A DNA stretch of 64,000 bases from Trichosphaerium sp. ATCC 40318 (GCA_038496445.1 JALMLS010000211.1:62001-126000); one strand, 5' to 3'; numbered from the stretch's first letter, positions 23,747 to 34,744 are shown. Numbers and translations: made by a program. The notes: generated by a model not told the origin, from the sequence alone.

Positions 23747-24376
23747 ATGAGCAGTAACGAAGATAAAGAGACAAAAAAGCGTAAAATAGCTCAGTGCGAT
23801 GAAGATAGCGCGGAAATACCTGCTCCGGACGCCAAAAAACAAAAAGTTGACAAAACGCCGAAAAAACCTTCAAAGCCAACAAGCCTAGCCGAAATAGACC
23901 TAGATACATTCTACAGTAAACAACCATACGCTGAGGAGTACTTATCAGAGCCAGTAACTGATGAATTGGTCAAGGAAATAGAAAAAGAATTAGAATACAA
24001 ATTACCTCAGTCTTACATTGATTTTATGAAAAGACGAAATGGTGGCATGCCTGTAGATAGCTACAAAGCTTTTTATATAGACGGAGAAGAGTATGTGTCT
24101 ATTACAGGCATCTATGGCATTGGAAAAAAGAAGAATTATAGCTTATGTGGAGGCCTGGGACAATCAAATTGGATTGACAACTGGGGATATCCAAAAATTG
24201 GAATTTGTGTTTGTGATTGTCCTTCTGGTGGTCATGATATGATTATGTTAGATTATCGTAAAGGTGGTGAGCCAGAGGTAGTACATGTTGATCAGGAAGG
24301 TGACTTTAAAATTACTTTTGTTGCAAAAGATTTCGAAACATTCATACTTGGTTTGGAAGAACCTCGTGACGAATAG
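23747..24376 (+). CDS. SMI1/KNR4 family protein, copy 1
   Basis: Intronless 209-codon gene. An N-terminal tail of about 45 residues rich in Lys looks like a nuclear signal (KKRKIAQCDED, PDAKKQKVDKTPKKPSKP). The rest is a SMI1/KNR4 domain: EEYLSEPVTDELVKEIEKEL, LPQSYIDFMKRRNGGMP, YGIGKKKNYSLCGGLGQSNW, WGYPKIGICVCDCPSGGHDM, IMLDYRKGGEPEVVHVDQEG and VAKDFETFILGLEEP. The pattern LP.SY..F...NGG, then D..G...D, then A..F..F is the family signature. In fungi the domain is a hub for cell-wall signalling; in bacteria it serves as an immunity protein to secreted toxins. A near-identical core lies at 40390-40880 with a different N-terminus, and similarity continues into the 3' UTR. Confidence 0.85.
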   Translation: MSSNEDKETKKRKIAQCDEDSAEIPAPDAKKQKVDKTPKKPSKPTSLAEIDLDTFYSKQPYAEEYLSEPVTDELVKEIEKELEYKLPQSYIDFMKRRNGGMPVDSYKAFYIDGEEYVSITGIYGIGKKKNYSLCGGLGQSNWIDNWGYPKIGICVCDCPSGGHDMIMLDYRKGGEPEVVHVDQEGDFKITFVAKDFETFILGLEEPRDE

Positions 24377-24672
24377 CTAAAGTATCTTATTCTAAACATA
24401 GAATATCAATAAAACCACAGTTATTAGTTAATTGTTTGATTCAATGTTTGTAAATAAAACCAGTTAAAACAGGTGTTTCACAATCTTTGTTGCCATCTAT
24501 ATTTTTCTTTGACCTACAGTACGTCTAGAAGATACTAATCAGTTACAAGCCTGTCTCATATTCCTAGTATTTTTGCAGTTATGCTTCGTTATAATTAACT
24601 TTAAAGCAAGTGACCTTGCAACTTATAACGTGTTCAAGTGTACGACAATGAGCTGTTTCTGCCAAAATTTTA
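24377..24672. other. 3' flank of SMI1/KNR4 copy 1
   Basis: Contains AATAAAACCACAG-type polyadenylation sequence near 24409 whose surroundings match the 3' flank of the second SMI1/KNR4 copy (about 40900-40950), showing that the duplication included some UTR. Confidence 0.4.
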
Positions 24673-26059
24673 TTACATACATTGTCCGAATGCAGAGCAT
24701 ATGGCCAGTAAAGCTGTATCAAATGTTAGAAACAAATCATTGTAGCAAATCGTACCTGCAAGAACTACATTCCATCCCATAGTTGCACTTGATGATGTAC
24801 TTGATGCTGCATTTGGAGCAACTGGTGCAGCTGGAGTGGTCATTACGGGAGCCATAGTGGGGCTGTTAGTTGGAGATGTAGGTGTAGTTGGTTCTAGAGT
24901 CGTTGGTTCTGGAGTCGTCGGTTCTAGAGTTGTTGGCTCTAGAGTCATCGGTTCTGGAGTCGTCGGTTCTAGAGTCGTTGGTTCCACAGTCATCGGTTCT
25001 AGTGTCGTTGGTTCTGGAGTCGGTTCTAGTGTCGTTGGTTCTGGAGTCGGTTCTGGAGTCGTTGGCTCTGGAGTTGTCGGTTCTGGAGTTGGCTCTACCG
25101 TTGGTGTAAAATCTACACACGAACAACTTGTAAAAGTAACAACAATCCCTTCATTACCGCCACCAGTCTCAAGCAAGAGCTGTAATTTATTGATACCTGA
25201 AACCGCGCCACTCAACGTGAAACCAGGGTTTGCGTTGTAGTCTGTTTCAGGCCAAGTCCCACAGTTATGAGTAAATTCTGCACCATTTAGCCAGGCCATG
25301 AGTATTTGATCAGCGCCCCAACATTTACCAGTTATTGTGCAATCTAGTAAGGTATTAAAATCAACATCAACTCGGCTTCAAAGCCTTCCAGATATTTTAC
25401 AAAGTGAATTAAAAAAAAACCCTTTGCAAAAAAGTTACAAAAAACCACTTGGTACCTTGTGTCAAATTAAAAGACGTTTCATACACGCTCTCCGACTTTG
25501 AGATAGATGGATTACCAGGGTTCTTTACCCATCCCGACTTTAAAATTAGTTAGTATCTAGTTGCAGCAAAAAAAACGAGTAGATTCAAAGGAAATTTAAG
25601 CGAAAAACAAAACCCGCCATTGTAGGCTTTACGCGCGTAAGCAAAACTGGAAACAAAAGTCGAAATCAAGTGATCAAAAAATCCCAATTTGGTAAAGCTT
25701 GTACCGTAGTGAAATTATCGTTTGTAGGTGGATCTATAACATTTGATGCTATTGTACCAGAGTTTTCTGCTTTACAACAACCATTTCCATCCGGAGATCC
25801 GCTTTCCCAACACGTAGAAATAGCAGGATCATCGCTACTGCAGATTCTCCAATGTCTTGACTCAGAAACGGGAGTTTCGTAAAGATATGCGTCGTCAACA
25901 CCTTTATTATGCAAGAATGAGCGTCAGAATAACTTTTAAACGCTTACCTGTTGGATACAAGCTTATCTGGTTTAAGCATGTTTTTAAATTTGCTGGGATG
26001 GGCACTGACGCGTTTAAAGCATGTACTAGAGCTAAAACAAAGAAAATAAAGCGGATCAT
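24673..26059 (-). CDS. Secreted, probably GPI-anchored protein with Thr/Pro-Glu repeat stalk
   Basis: Signal peptide MIRFIFFVLALVHALNAS. The ectodomain, spread over several exons, includes CLNQISLYPT, GVDDAYLYETPVSESRHWRI, DGNGCCKAENSGTIASNVID, SGWVKNPGNPSISKSESVYE, LLDCTITGKCWGADQILMAW and FTHNCGTWPETDYNANPGFT. A stalk of about 75 residues follows, made of repeats such as PEPTTPEP and LEPTT. The chain ends SSSATMGWNVV then LAALLAICSAFGQCM, a Ser-rich site plus hydrophobic tail typical of GPI attachment, with the last intron inside it. Likely a cell-surface adhesin or coat protein. The ectodomain family is not recognised; eight or more cysteines suggest disulfides. The opposite-strand frame of 134 codons over the repeat is a shadow. 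Confidence 0.75.
24885..25105 (-). repeat. Tandem coding repeat (Thr-Glu-Pro unit)
   Basis: About 220 bp of imperfect 12-21 bp units of the type GGTTCTGGAGTCGT on the plus strand, encoding PEPTT/LEPTT on the minus strand. Unit number is likely to vary between strains. No spacers of unique sequence, so it is not a CRISPR array. Confidence 0.8.
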
Positions 26060-26518
26060 TAAAGGTGGTGCAATTGAATATTTCGCGATTTTTTGAGAAG
26101 ATATTGCGCAATGCTACTACCTTAATCGGATTCACAAAATACAGTTATGAGTCCAAATCGATGATATGTAACAGGTACTTCAGTCGTCCGAGATAACTAT
26201 TTAAAAAAACTCCGACATGTACAAAGCTTAGACACGGAACTTCCACTAATTATATTAGATTCCCAGAGCGTTGGCTAGACGCTTCTGCAATCTCTATGCA
26301 TTCCAAATACTAAGTCGAACAGGATACTAAATCAGTAGCATCTACTCACCAAGGCTAAACAAAAAGAGCGGAATTATCTTTCAACTACATAGACCAGTTG
26401 GAGAACTTTCAGCTCTGAGCAATGTCGTAACAGTTGTACACAACGTTGGGCAAATAAAGGCACCAAAAAGGAGGATTAACATAGGTTGTTTAGAGCGCAA
26501 CACATGGAGGGTTTTACT
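26060..26518. other. Intergenic spacer
   Basis: Between the 5' end of the surface-protein gene and the 3' end of the F-box/MORN_2 gene, both on the minus strand. No coding, RNA or repeat signal recognised. Confidence 0.4.
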
Positions 26519-27339
26519 TTATGTAAGGTTTGATAACTTGGTTTGGTATTCCAAAAACCTACAGTAACCATAATTTTTTACATAATAAAATCTCTCTTTC
26601 CTTTCACCAATGTCATTCCATCTTAAGTAATCCCCATGCTTGTCATCATTTAAATAGTTTGATAATCCTTTCATCATTGCATTAGGATGAAATTCTCTGG
26701 CCAGTCCGTTTTGTTTGTTCCTAAAAAACGTCCAATGACTCTTCATGACACCTGACTCAAACCACTTAATGAATCTTCCATGTAGCATTCCATTAACACA
26801 AAGGAAACGATCACTTTCAACACCATTGCTGTGCCACTTCTGTTGAACTCCTTCTAACTTGTCATTGATGTAACGTAATATCATTCTCGGCTGACCATTG
26901 TCATGATACTCCAAGTACTCCCCTTCACGTTTTCCATCTACACAATGATACCTTTTCCATTCTCGTTGTTTGTTATCCAATTCTAGTTGAAGACCATGCT
27001 TTTTACCATGCGCCATGTAACTTATTTTTGTCAAGTGATGTCCTGATTCACTGATTTTGTACTTAAGCCATTTCCCATTCTTTTTGAAATCGTCATCAAA
27101 CCGTGTACTTGTTGCCGTGCGTTTTGAAAGCAGAGGCCACTTAATGATAATTTCAGGGTCTATATTGGCAATACTACGTTGTATATCAAGTGGAAGATTA
27201 AGTAGCTGATGATTGAAATTATCAGATGTTGATTGATAAAACTAAAGTTGTTTCACTCATTAGTCAAACAAAAACGCAAGTGAACCTATTGAAAAGAAGC
27301 AAGCAGTACCTTTTTCGAGGATGGTGCAAGTTCAGACAT
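26519..27339 (-). CDS. F-box-like protein with MORN_2 (YwqK-type) repeats
   Basis: Two exons. Exon 1 is short (MSELAPSSKK), then a gtactg donor and an intron of about 65 bp. Exon 2 opens with a box-like motif LLNLPLDIQRSIANIDPEII, IKWPLLSKRTATSTRFDDDF, FKKNGKWLKYKI, then about seven repeats of roughly 23 residues, for example HCVDGKREGEYLEYHDNGQP, YINDKLEGVQQKWHSNGVE, CVNGMLHGRFIKWFESGVM and NDDKHGDYLRWNDIGE. These are MORN_2 repeats, known from bacterial YwqK-type antitoxin proteins and scattered eukaryotes. The same N-terminal box occurs at 28450-28650 and 51408-51560. It may be a substrate adaptor for an SCF-type ligase with the repeats as binding surface (inference). Intact, about 250 residues. 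Confidence 0.75.
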
Positions 27340-28007
27340 TTTTTGTACGGACTTGTTGCAATGCTTGTAAAAATCCTGATTTTTTAGTTCGTAAACAATA
27401 AAACTACCAAAGTCATATAAGGTCATCTAATCGATCTATTTGATGTTTTTACGTATTCTTACATACATGTAGGAGCAAATGGCTGGTTTTAAGATACTAG
27501 CTTATTGGCGCAGATCGGTTATATGATTGATTGATAAAGTAAAAACACATTGTTGGATGTACAATATTGAACGTTAATTTGATATGCGATCACTACTCAA
27601 TCGTATCAGAATCGCAAATATATACAATCACACAACTTTCATCCTTTTTGCTTGTGCTAGTGTTACTTCCCTTTATTGATACCCAATCCAACTCGATGGC
27701 TAGTATAACTTGCTTACAACGCTGACACTAAATTTCTGAATCATTCTGCTCGCCCAGGGCAACCTTATCTTCTGCTCAAGGCCTCTGACACCGCCTGTCT
27801 ATAGTATGCTCCTAGGTGTGCCAGGGTTCACCCTGATAAACTGTTGTTTTGAAAAACTCCAGCACCTGCGTCGTTATCACATGATCCTAGACCGAACTCT
27901 ATAGCGCTTGCAATAATCCTTTATTTTTTAATAGCAGCTCTAATATAATCTCCAAACGACGTACATACACAACCTAAGCTGCATTACTACAGTTTTTCTG
28001 CTTGCTT
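27340..28007. other. Intergenic region with a local G+C-rich patch
   Basis: About 670 bp without a coding frame. Around 27740-27850 the sequence is clearly less AT-rich and holds the palindrome CAGGGTTCACCCTG. No tRNA fold could be built on it. Confidence 0.35.
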
Positions 28008-28193
28008 TTACCCAAGCTTTCGCCAGTTCTCTGCTATTGCCACTTCTTTTTCTTTTTTCTTACGTTGTCGTACCATCTCTAATGTTTCATTGTGCCATTT
28101 ATTCCATACATTCGGGTCTTCAGTACAATATTTCCAACGTGTAGATACGACACGTGCGTTGAGACTACTAGTTATATTCAAATTTTGAAACAC
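28008..28193 (-). CDS. Small ORF, charged C-terminal helix
   Basis: A 61-codon frame, MFQNLNITSSLNARVVSTRW, KYCTEDPNVWNKWHNETLEM, VRQRKKKEKEVAIAENWRKL. Composition and the long charged helix look protein-like rather than random, but I recognise no family and see no intron. Could be a small gene or a remaining exon of a larger one. Confidence 0.35.
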   Translation of the reverse strand: MFQNLNITSSLNARVVSTRWKYCTEDPNVWNKWHNETLEMVRQRKKKEKEVAIAENWRKLG

Positions 28194-28449
28194 ACCAAAA
28201 ACGCTTCATTTGGTAGTGTATCAAACGACTGCTTAGTCTTCCACTTCAGTGTACAAAGTTTGTATTAATAGGGAGTTAATCAACGGTGTTTCCGCGGTGG
28301 TTGCCATTTGCGTTACTGTGGTTAAGTTTGTTCACGTGTTTTATTTTCGATTTAAGGCACAGCCATGACTTGCTTGCCACTTCGCATATTTTTTTATGAA
28401 CATATAAGATCTAAGGGTATACAAGTAAACAATATGATGTTTCTCCCAA

Positions 28450-29245
28450 ATGTTCTATTTTGAAAAGTGTTTTTCTCAAACCGCCAACAAATACTTAGCC
28501 GACCCACACCAATACCTTCCACCTGAGATTATATTCAATATCATTGATTTGGATGTCGATTTGTATTTTAAATGGCCACTGATATCGAAACAAGCAGCAA
28601 TGATGACGAGGTTTGATAGCGAATTACAAAACGAGGAAGATGGGTAAAACTTACATTTGACGAAAAACTGTCACAGTACGCCATGTTAGAAAAGCAACAC
28701 TGGGCACACGGTAAAAAAGAGCATACATCTTCTAGGTGGCTCGACGGCGTATTAGTGGAGGAGCGCTTTTATTCGAAGGGTGTACTTAATGGAGATTCTA
28801 AGGATGGTAAATTTGATGGTGAATACAGTGTTGTGACGGTAAATTAGAGAAACATCTACACTATGTTAATGATAAACAACATGGAGAATGTAAGCGTTGG
28901 AATAGTAACGGCCAGTTAGAGGAGCAATGTTTGTATGTTAATGGTGAGCTTGACGGAGAGTATAAGAGGTGGAACTATATGAATGGTACACTAATACTAC
29001 AATGTTGTTATGTCAATGGTAAGGTTGAAGGAGAGTGCTATGAGTGGCACACCAACGGTCAGCTGAGGAAGCAATGCAATTACAAGAATGATAAACTTAA
29101 CGGAGAGTATAGACAATGGGATGAGAATGGCACTTTGGAAAGTCAATGCCGCTTTTCTGACAACATACTAGAAGAAGACACAGAAGAAGACACAGAAGAA
29201 GAAGACGTACAAAAAGAGAGGAACGATAACTGTCACCTGCTTTAA
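28450..29245 (+). pseudogene. F-box/MORN_2 gene broken by two frameshifts
   Basis: Same architecture as the gene at 26519-27339. The box motif reads YLPPEIIFNIIDLDVDLYFK, WPLISKQAAMMTRFDSELQN in one frame and hits a stop; the expected continuation RGRWVKLTFDEKLSQYAMLE, HWAHGKKEHTSSRWLDGVLV lies in another frame from about 28640. It is interrupted again near 28840, after which the repeats resume as CDGKLEKHLHYVNDKQHGEC, KRWNSNGQLEEQCLYVNGEL and YVNGKVEGECYEWHTNGQLR to a Glu/Asp-rich tail (EEDTEEDTEEEDVQ). Two single-base shifts are needed to keep one frame, so this is a recent pseudogene or two assembly errors. The 104-codon end at 28931 could still be translated alone. Confidence 0.7.
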
Positions 29246-29737
29246 ATTGAGTACATCCTGTTGGTTGCAGTAATACAATCAGTAAAGAAATAGAAAGTAA
29301 CTTTGTGTAGTAATTCTGTTTTATCTCTTAAGTTGATGTGAACTAAGAAAAAAAAATCAAATAAACTCTTCAAATCATTTCTAGGCAGCGTGCCAGCTAT
29401 CACCACTTTCATGCCACTTCCACAGTTTCTCCGTTTCTTCTATTTACACCATTGTAGATGCCCATGTTCCGCATCATTTTGTGTTTATTATACTAAGTTG
29501 CCTTTGTCATACCACTCTTAACAAAATCAAGCCTACACAATTAATGGTTTCGGATAACCAAGACTATCTCTGAATTTGTCTAGTAAACAAGGTAAGAATT
29601 GTGCCATAGCAGTAGTACACCTTTGATTTATTCACTAAAACGATCATGTTTTTATCAAGTTTATTCACGTATTTGTGTTTTTTTTTTGCGTACCATTTTA
29701 AGCGACTAGCCTACATTCCGGTACAACTACATAGGCT
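29246..29737. other. Intergenic spacer
   Basis: About 490 bp separating the broken F-box/MORN_2 gene and the F-box/LRR gene. AT-rich, without a recognisable coding, repeat or RNA feature. Confidence 0.4.
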
Positions 29738-30718
29738 ATGAACACAACAAGTGATCACGTAAGCATCAGGGAACCATTAAACATACTAGATTTACCATTG
29801 GAGGTAATTTGCTTAATATTAGAGCAAACGACGCTTGACTCCGTTAGATATAACGTAGTGAATACATGTAGTGCATTCGCGGACGCTATTCATAACATAA
29901 TCGGTTATTTGGCTGTATCCGTTACAGAAACCAACGTACAACAAATATCGAGGTGCCCAGGGATCAAACGAAGCTCTAAACTAAAAATAAAGCCTAAAGC
30001 AACAAACAACCTCTTACAAGCACTTTCTAATGGTAAATCACCGTTTATACGCTGTAAGAAGATTGATCTTAGCGGACTGAAGGGTATACGGCACATTTCG
30101 TTAGGAAGAAGATCAAACCTCTCAGACGAATATCTATCTGCTCTAGCAGGTGTACATACAATTGACTTGTCAGGATCAAAAGGACTAACAGATAAAAGCC
30201 TCATAGCACTCGCAGGAGTTCATGAAATTTGTCTTAGAGATTGCTTGTGGTTCACGTCGGAAGGTATCAAAGCGTTGGCTGGTGTTCATACAATAGACCT
30301 TTCGTTTACTGAGGCAGATGATGATGGCGTTCAATGCTTGAGAGGAGTATATTCAATTGACCTAACACGTACTGAAGTGACAGATAAAGGAATTAAAGCA
30401 TTAGCTGGTGTTCATACTATAAACTTGAGTTATTGTGATGTTACAGATGAAGGTGTTAAGGCGTTGGCTGGCGTTCATACAATTAATCTTACTGGGCAAT
30501 ACACAGGTGGAAAGATAACAGATGAAGGTGTTAAAGCATTAGCTGGTGTAACGAAGATAAGCTTGACAGACAATCGAGGTATAACTGACATTGGATTAAA
30601 GTCTTTGGTTGGTGTACTCAGTATCAATTTAACAGGATGCGTTAATGTTACTGGAGAAGGTGTAAGACAATTAAGAGGTGCTAATATTCAACCACATTAC
30701 TTCTCAGATTTGATTTGA
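29738..30718 (+). CDS. Intronless F-box / leucine-rich repeat protein
   Basis: Single 326-codon exon. The F-box is at residues 15-50 (NILDLPLEVICLILEQTTLD). From about residue 115 come eight or so short LRR-like units with a nearly invariant core ALAGVHTIDLS or ALAGVHTINLS, followed by a variable loop such as YCDVTDEGVKALAG and SKGLTDKSLIALAG. F-box proteins recruit substrates to SCF ubiquitin ligases; the LRR arc would be the binding surface. The absence of introns in an intron-dense region and the very regular repeats set it apart. Similar F-box plus repetitive-LRR genes occur in amoebae, stramenopiles and giant viruses that infect protists, so transfer is possible; not shown here. Confidence 0.8.
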   Translation: MNTTSDHVSIREPLNILDLPLEVICLILEQTTLDSVRYNVVNTCSAFADAIHNIIGYLAVSVTETNVQQISRCPGIKRSSKLKIKPKATNNLLQALSNGKSPFIRCKKIDLSGLKGIRHISLGRRSNLSDEYLSALAGVHTIDLSGSKGLTDKSLIALAGVHEICLRDCLWFTSEGIKALAGVHTIDLSFTEADDDGVQCLRGVYSIDLTRTEVTDKGIKALAGVHTINLSYCDVTDEGVKALAGVHTINLTGQYTGGKITDEGVKALAGVTKISLTDNRGITDIGLKSLVGVLSINLTGCVNVTGEGVRQLRGANIQPHYFSDLI

Positions 30719-30810
30719 TGGACGTGCCGTGAAACAAAAACGATGTTGCACGTGTAAAAAAATAAATAAATTTTAATCTGTTATTATTATTCACATTCTT
30801 TTTTTGGTCT

Positions 30811-33800
30811 TTAATTCCCTTCACAAAGATGATTATCAACCCAACTAGCCCATATCTTTTAAACAAAGAAAAAACAGTTAGAACAAGAAAGAAAAAAAAA
30901 GTAATATTACGTACTGAGTATGGTACACCTTCAGCTGTACATTTATCCCATAATTCAGTTGTATTTACTTCTGGAACTGTAATATTTTGATACTTTAAGT
31001 TCATCTGTACACCAGCAACAACAGCATCAAAGTAGCGTCTCCTAATGTGATAATTAAATCTAAAATTACTTTAACACAACGAAACCATACTTCAAAACAT
31101 CAAGCTCTTCAAAGAAGTCCTTCTAAAAGATAAAGTTAACACAAAACCAAAAACAGATGGAAAAGAAGCATACCTGATCATCACCATAAAACGCTTTACG
31201 AGCCGAACTGAGCTTCTCAAATGATTGCCAAAGCTCGCTCTCTGTCGTTTCAAGATGCTCTTTTAAATGTGTATTAACACGGCGCTCTTTGGCCGCAAGA
31301 TCGTCCAACTAAGAGTACTGTTAATATCAAGAAAAGTTGTGATAAAAAAGTGTTCACCTCTCTTTGTAATAGCTTGCATTGACTTGAATGTGCTTCTTGT
31401 GCATCTAATTGTTTGTCCATTTCTTGTTCCATTTCTTTAAGTACGTCTTGATTTATCTCTTTCTTCTGAGGTAACTTTGAAAGCTCCCTATGGACATTAA
31501 TTGTCAAAGAAACAAAAATCATGTGTTGTACTTGTTCAAGTCAGCTACTTTTTTATCTGTCTTAACAATCAATTGTCGTAGTTTATCAACTAAATACGCC
31601 ATTAATAAAAAGCTGTATATGACGGTGCAGTCAAAAACATTTGCAAAGATGGGAGGGACATCGAGTGTCCATGAAACTTTGAACTAATTCTGTACACTGA
31701 ATTCTAGTAATAATAATACGTACTTTCTTCTTTATCCTCTGTAGTTTTTCTATCAATCTCATAAATATGCTCAGTTATCTCCTCTTTCTGCTCAACCAAG
31801 TATTTGTACCTTTAAAACATCAGCTACAAATAATACATACAAACAAAGGTTAAGACTCCTTTTTTTTTCTCAACGTTTTTTCTTTGCAATCTTTTTTGTT
31901 TGAAGATTGTAACGGCGTACTTGATTTGGGTGAGTTTTATATTACTACTTATACAATCAAGTGTAACTTTATACTGCTTTATACACTTTGTATGGTGTAA
32001 TACTTCATCCTCATCTTCTTTTATTTTAATAATCGTTTTAGCAAGTTCTGGTGATGGTCCTTTCTTTAACTCTTTTAATAATATCTGAAACTCCTCTTGT
32101 TTTTGTTTATATTCATCTCTCTTTGCTTTTAACATTTGCTCTTTAAGTGGAACAAGTTCCTTATCAATATAAGAAAAAAACAAGAAACACGTGTCCGACA
32201 ATAAAAATAAAACAAGAAAAAAAATAGTAGTACTCTTAGCTGATCTTCTTGCTGCTGTAACCGCAACATCTTTTGTCTTTCTCTCATTTCAATCCTATCC
32301 TAATAATCGCTATTACGCTACTTGCGAGAAATACAAATTATTTGGATTCTCAACAACGAAACATTACCTCCTCCTGTTGAAGGTACGTTGATATGTCAGT
32401 ACCACTTTGAGCACTTTTAGTATCAGTAAATGAATCTTCTTCATCGACAGATTTATCTTCTGTCTCTACAACAGTTGTAGCACGTGTTCCTCTAGATAAA
32501 TTACGAAGTTGTCTACGCTTTTCAGCTTCTTGATCTCGCTTCTGACGAGCAAGGTCTGCCTACATTGCAATCAAACCAAAAAAACTTGCAACATTTAGTT
32601 TGTGCACAGTACTCACTTGCCGCCGGCGTATTTTTTCTTCTCGAGCTCTTAGACGTTCCAGTCGCTCTTGGTCCATCTCTTGCTTCTCGCTCTCATAAAC
32701 ACCTCTCCTTTCGTTCCTTTAAAGCAATAAGAAATGGGTTGAAGAAGAAATGAAATAGAAGTTGTACCTTTCTTTATCACGCAATGCTTTCTCCTTTAAT
32801 AGCTTCTCATCCTTCTTTTGTTGAGCAAGTGATAACTCCAATTCAATCTGTGCAATTAAATCTATAACATAATATTACGTTAATGAAGCACAGAAACTCT
32901 AAGTACATCTCCAGAAACAGAAAAAAATATACCTTGTGCACCAGAAAAATTTGGTGTTCTAAATTTTTCTAACCATCTATTAAGACCCTTCACCCACAAA
33001 GCAGCTTCCCACTCAGTCTCTGCTTCTAAATGAAATACACGCTCTGGAGTAATGAGATTAAACTGTTCTTTAGTCACAAGAAACACCCTAACCGCCAAAA
33101 CATGAGCAAACAAAAAAAATAAATAAAAGAATTCATTTTTTTCTGAACGCACTCTGAAGCTTTCTCGAGTGAGATGAACCCTTTTGGTTTCAAATCGTCT
33201 TGATCACCATAATAAAATAGTTGCGATCCCTTTAGTTTGAACCTAATCATACAATAAATTTTTTCGCAAGCATGGCACGTGTCACACAAAAAAAACCTTA
33301 CCATCTTCTACGCCATGATGCAAATGTTTTGGATTTACCTTCACCTTGTTTACGTAGCCATCCTGTAAACTTGAAGACCTTCCGCTGCGCTTTTGGTTGC
33401 GTAGATGCTAAGTAGTGTCATCAACAAAAACTGTTACGCAGCAAAACGCCGAAAAACCCTTTAAGTTGTCACAATGCAACATACCTTCAGTTGCGCTAGA
33501 TTTTGCATGAGTACATTTCTTACAAATTGTCATTTACACTAACGTACCTCGCTGGTTTCTTTCCTTCTAGAATTGCAGTGATTCTAGGGCCTAATTGCTG
33601 CATGCGTGAGCCTAGTAGCTTAAACTCCTCCTGATTCTCTTTTTTCGTTACATTACTGTCTTTAGCTACCTGTGCGTGCGTTGGACTGTGAGTTATCGAG
33701 TACTAGTATGTCGAAAACATGTAATTGCCTAATCTTGGTGGTAACGTACCTCTGACGCCAGTACTTTCAGTTTTTTAACCTTTTGAATTATGTCATGGAA

Positions 33801-33937
33801 TAATTTCTTGTCTGGACTTGGATTATTCTAAAACAGTTAGAAATGGCCATACACATGCTTTATACAACCTCATACGCCGTTAAATCATTCTCTACTTCTC
33901 CAACTAGATCAATGCTTTGTTTTAGCGACTTGAGCAT
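30811..33937 (-). CDS. PH-domain protein with long coiled coils
   Basis: Starts MLKSLKQSIDLVGEVENDLT at 33937 and continues through exons NNPSPDKKLFHDIIQKVKKL and LLGSRMQQLGPRITAILEGK. A PH domain follows: FTGWLRKQGEGKSKTFASWR, FKLKGSQLFYYGDQDDLKPK, FISLEKASE and FNLITPERVFHLEAETEWEA with the conserved Trp in WEAALWVKGLNRWLEKF. Then comes a long charged coiled coil (LLKEKALRDKERNERRGVYE, QERLERLRAREEKIRRRQAD), more coiled coil (LLKELKKGPSPELAKTIIKI, LKEHLETTESELWQSFEKLS) and a C-terminal globular end YFDAVVAGVQMNLKYQNITV to IWASWVDNHLCEGN. About twelve introns. Likely a membrane-recruited scaffold binding phosphoinositides; exact orthologue unknown. Confidence 0.75.
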
Positions 33938-34326
33938 AGTTGGTGAGCCACTACAACTATTGCGGTTACGCTGTTTAACGATAATTCACTTGCTATTCAG
34001 AAAAACGCTTGACCGAATTGGCTGTTCAGTACGACTCTCGAATGAGGCGTTTAAAAAGCCGCTGTACAACCCCCATTTGTACTAGTACCAATTATATAAA
34101 GCAATTAGCGAACTCAGGCTAAATAAACGAGCTGCTATTACTTTTTTTGCTCACAAAAGCATTGACAATGTGAGAATATATTGGAGTCATATTGGAGTAG
34201 CGTTGGATACTCGTTGCTTCACAAGGAAATTCCAGCAGAAAATGTCGCAACCAAACTTTCTTTATTTCAACATTTTTAACGAATAATACAAACGGAGTTA
34301 GTAACGCTTCAATTAACCCATAAGCA
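33938..34326. promoter_or_regulatory. Shared intergenic region between divergent genes
   Basis: 389 bp separate the start codons of the PH-domain gene (minus) and a small plus-strand gene. A plus-strand frame of 80 codons at 33843-34085 overlaps the PH gene's first exon and is a shadow. Confidence 0.3.
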
Positions 34327-34744
34327 ATGAGCTGGTTCTCTGTTGGTAGATATTTCGCTCGTCGTCAGCAACCTACAGTCGATACCGCGAGCCAGGCTAC
34401 AGAGCGTATTGCGCTCAATATACAAGCACACAGAGTTTCGAATCAAGCGGCTTACCAAGCCAGACGTGCTTCTATGCTTCAACAACACATCGAAAAAGCA
34501 ATACAGGTAATAACCGTGCTCCGTACACACTTTTAACGACTGAATGCAGGATGTATTCCCTGATTCGCCACTAGATGAGCTTAGATACAACCACTCAACA
34601 GAAGAACACAAATTGCGCCTAGCTATTCAATTTCCAATCGATGATGAACTCCAAGCCTCAACACGGTAGCTACTTAAACCGAAAAACAGATGCAACTATG
34701 TAAAATCTTCATTCAGAGATGAAATTAGCCAAGTGTGGGTTTAG
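34327..34744 (+). CDS. Small unknown protein, about 107 residues
   Basis: Three exons: MSWFSVGRYFARRQQPTVDT to QQHIEKAIQ, then DVFPDSPLDELRYNHSTEEH to DDELQASTR, then DEISQVWV. Donors gtaata and gtagct with CAG acceptors, introns of 43 and 51 bp, phases consistent. The basic aromatic N-terminus could be a targeting helix; the centre is helical and Ala/Gln-rich. Not recognised. It ends only 38 bp from the convergent CHMP7 stop codon. Confidence 0.6.

Noticed and set aside
24885-25105. Possible CRISPR-like array
   Set aside because: Units are directly adjacent, imperfect and in codon register; there are no spacers and the genome is eukaryotic.
24836-25240. 134-codon plus-strand frame of VVGSGVVGSRV repeats
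   Set aside because: It is the antisense of the Thr/Pro-Glu repeat of the minus-strand surface protein, which has a signal peptide, consistent exons and a GPI-type end.
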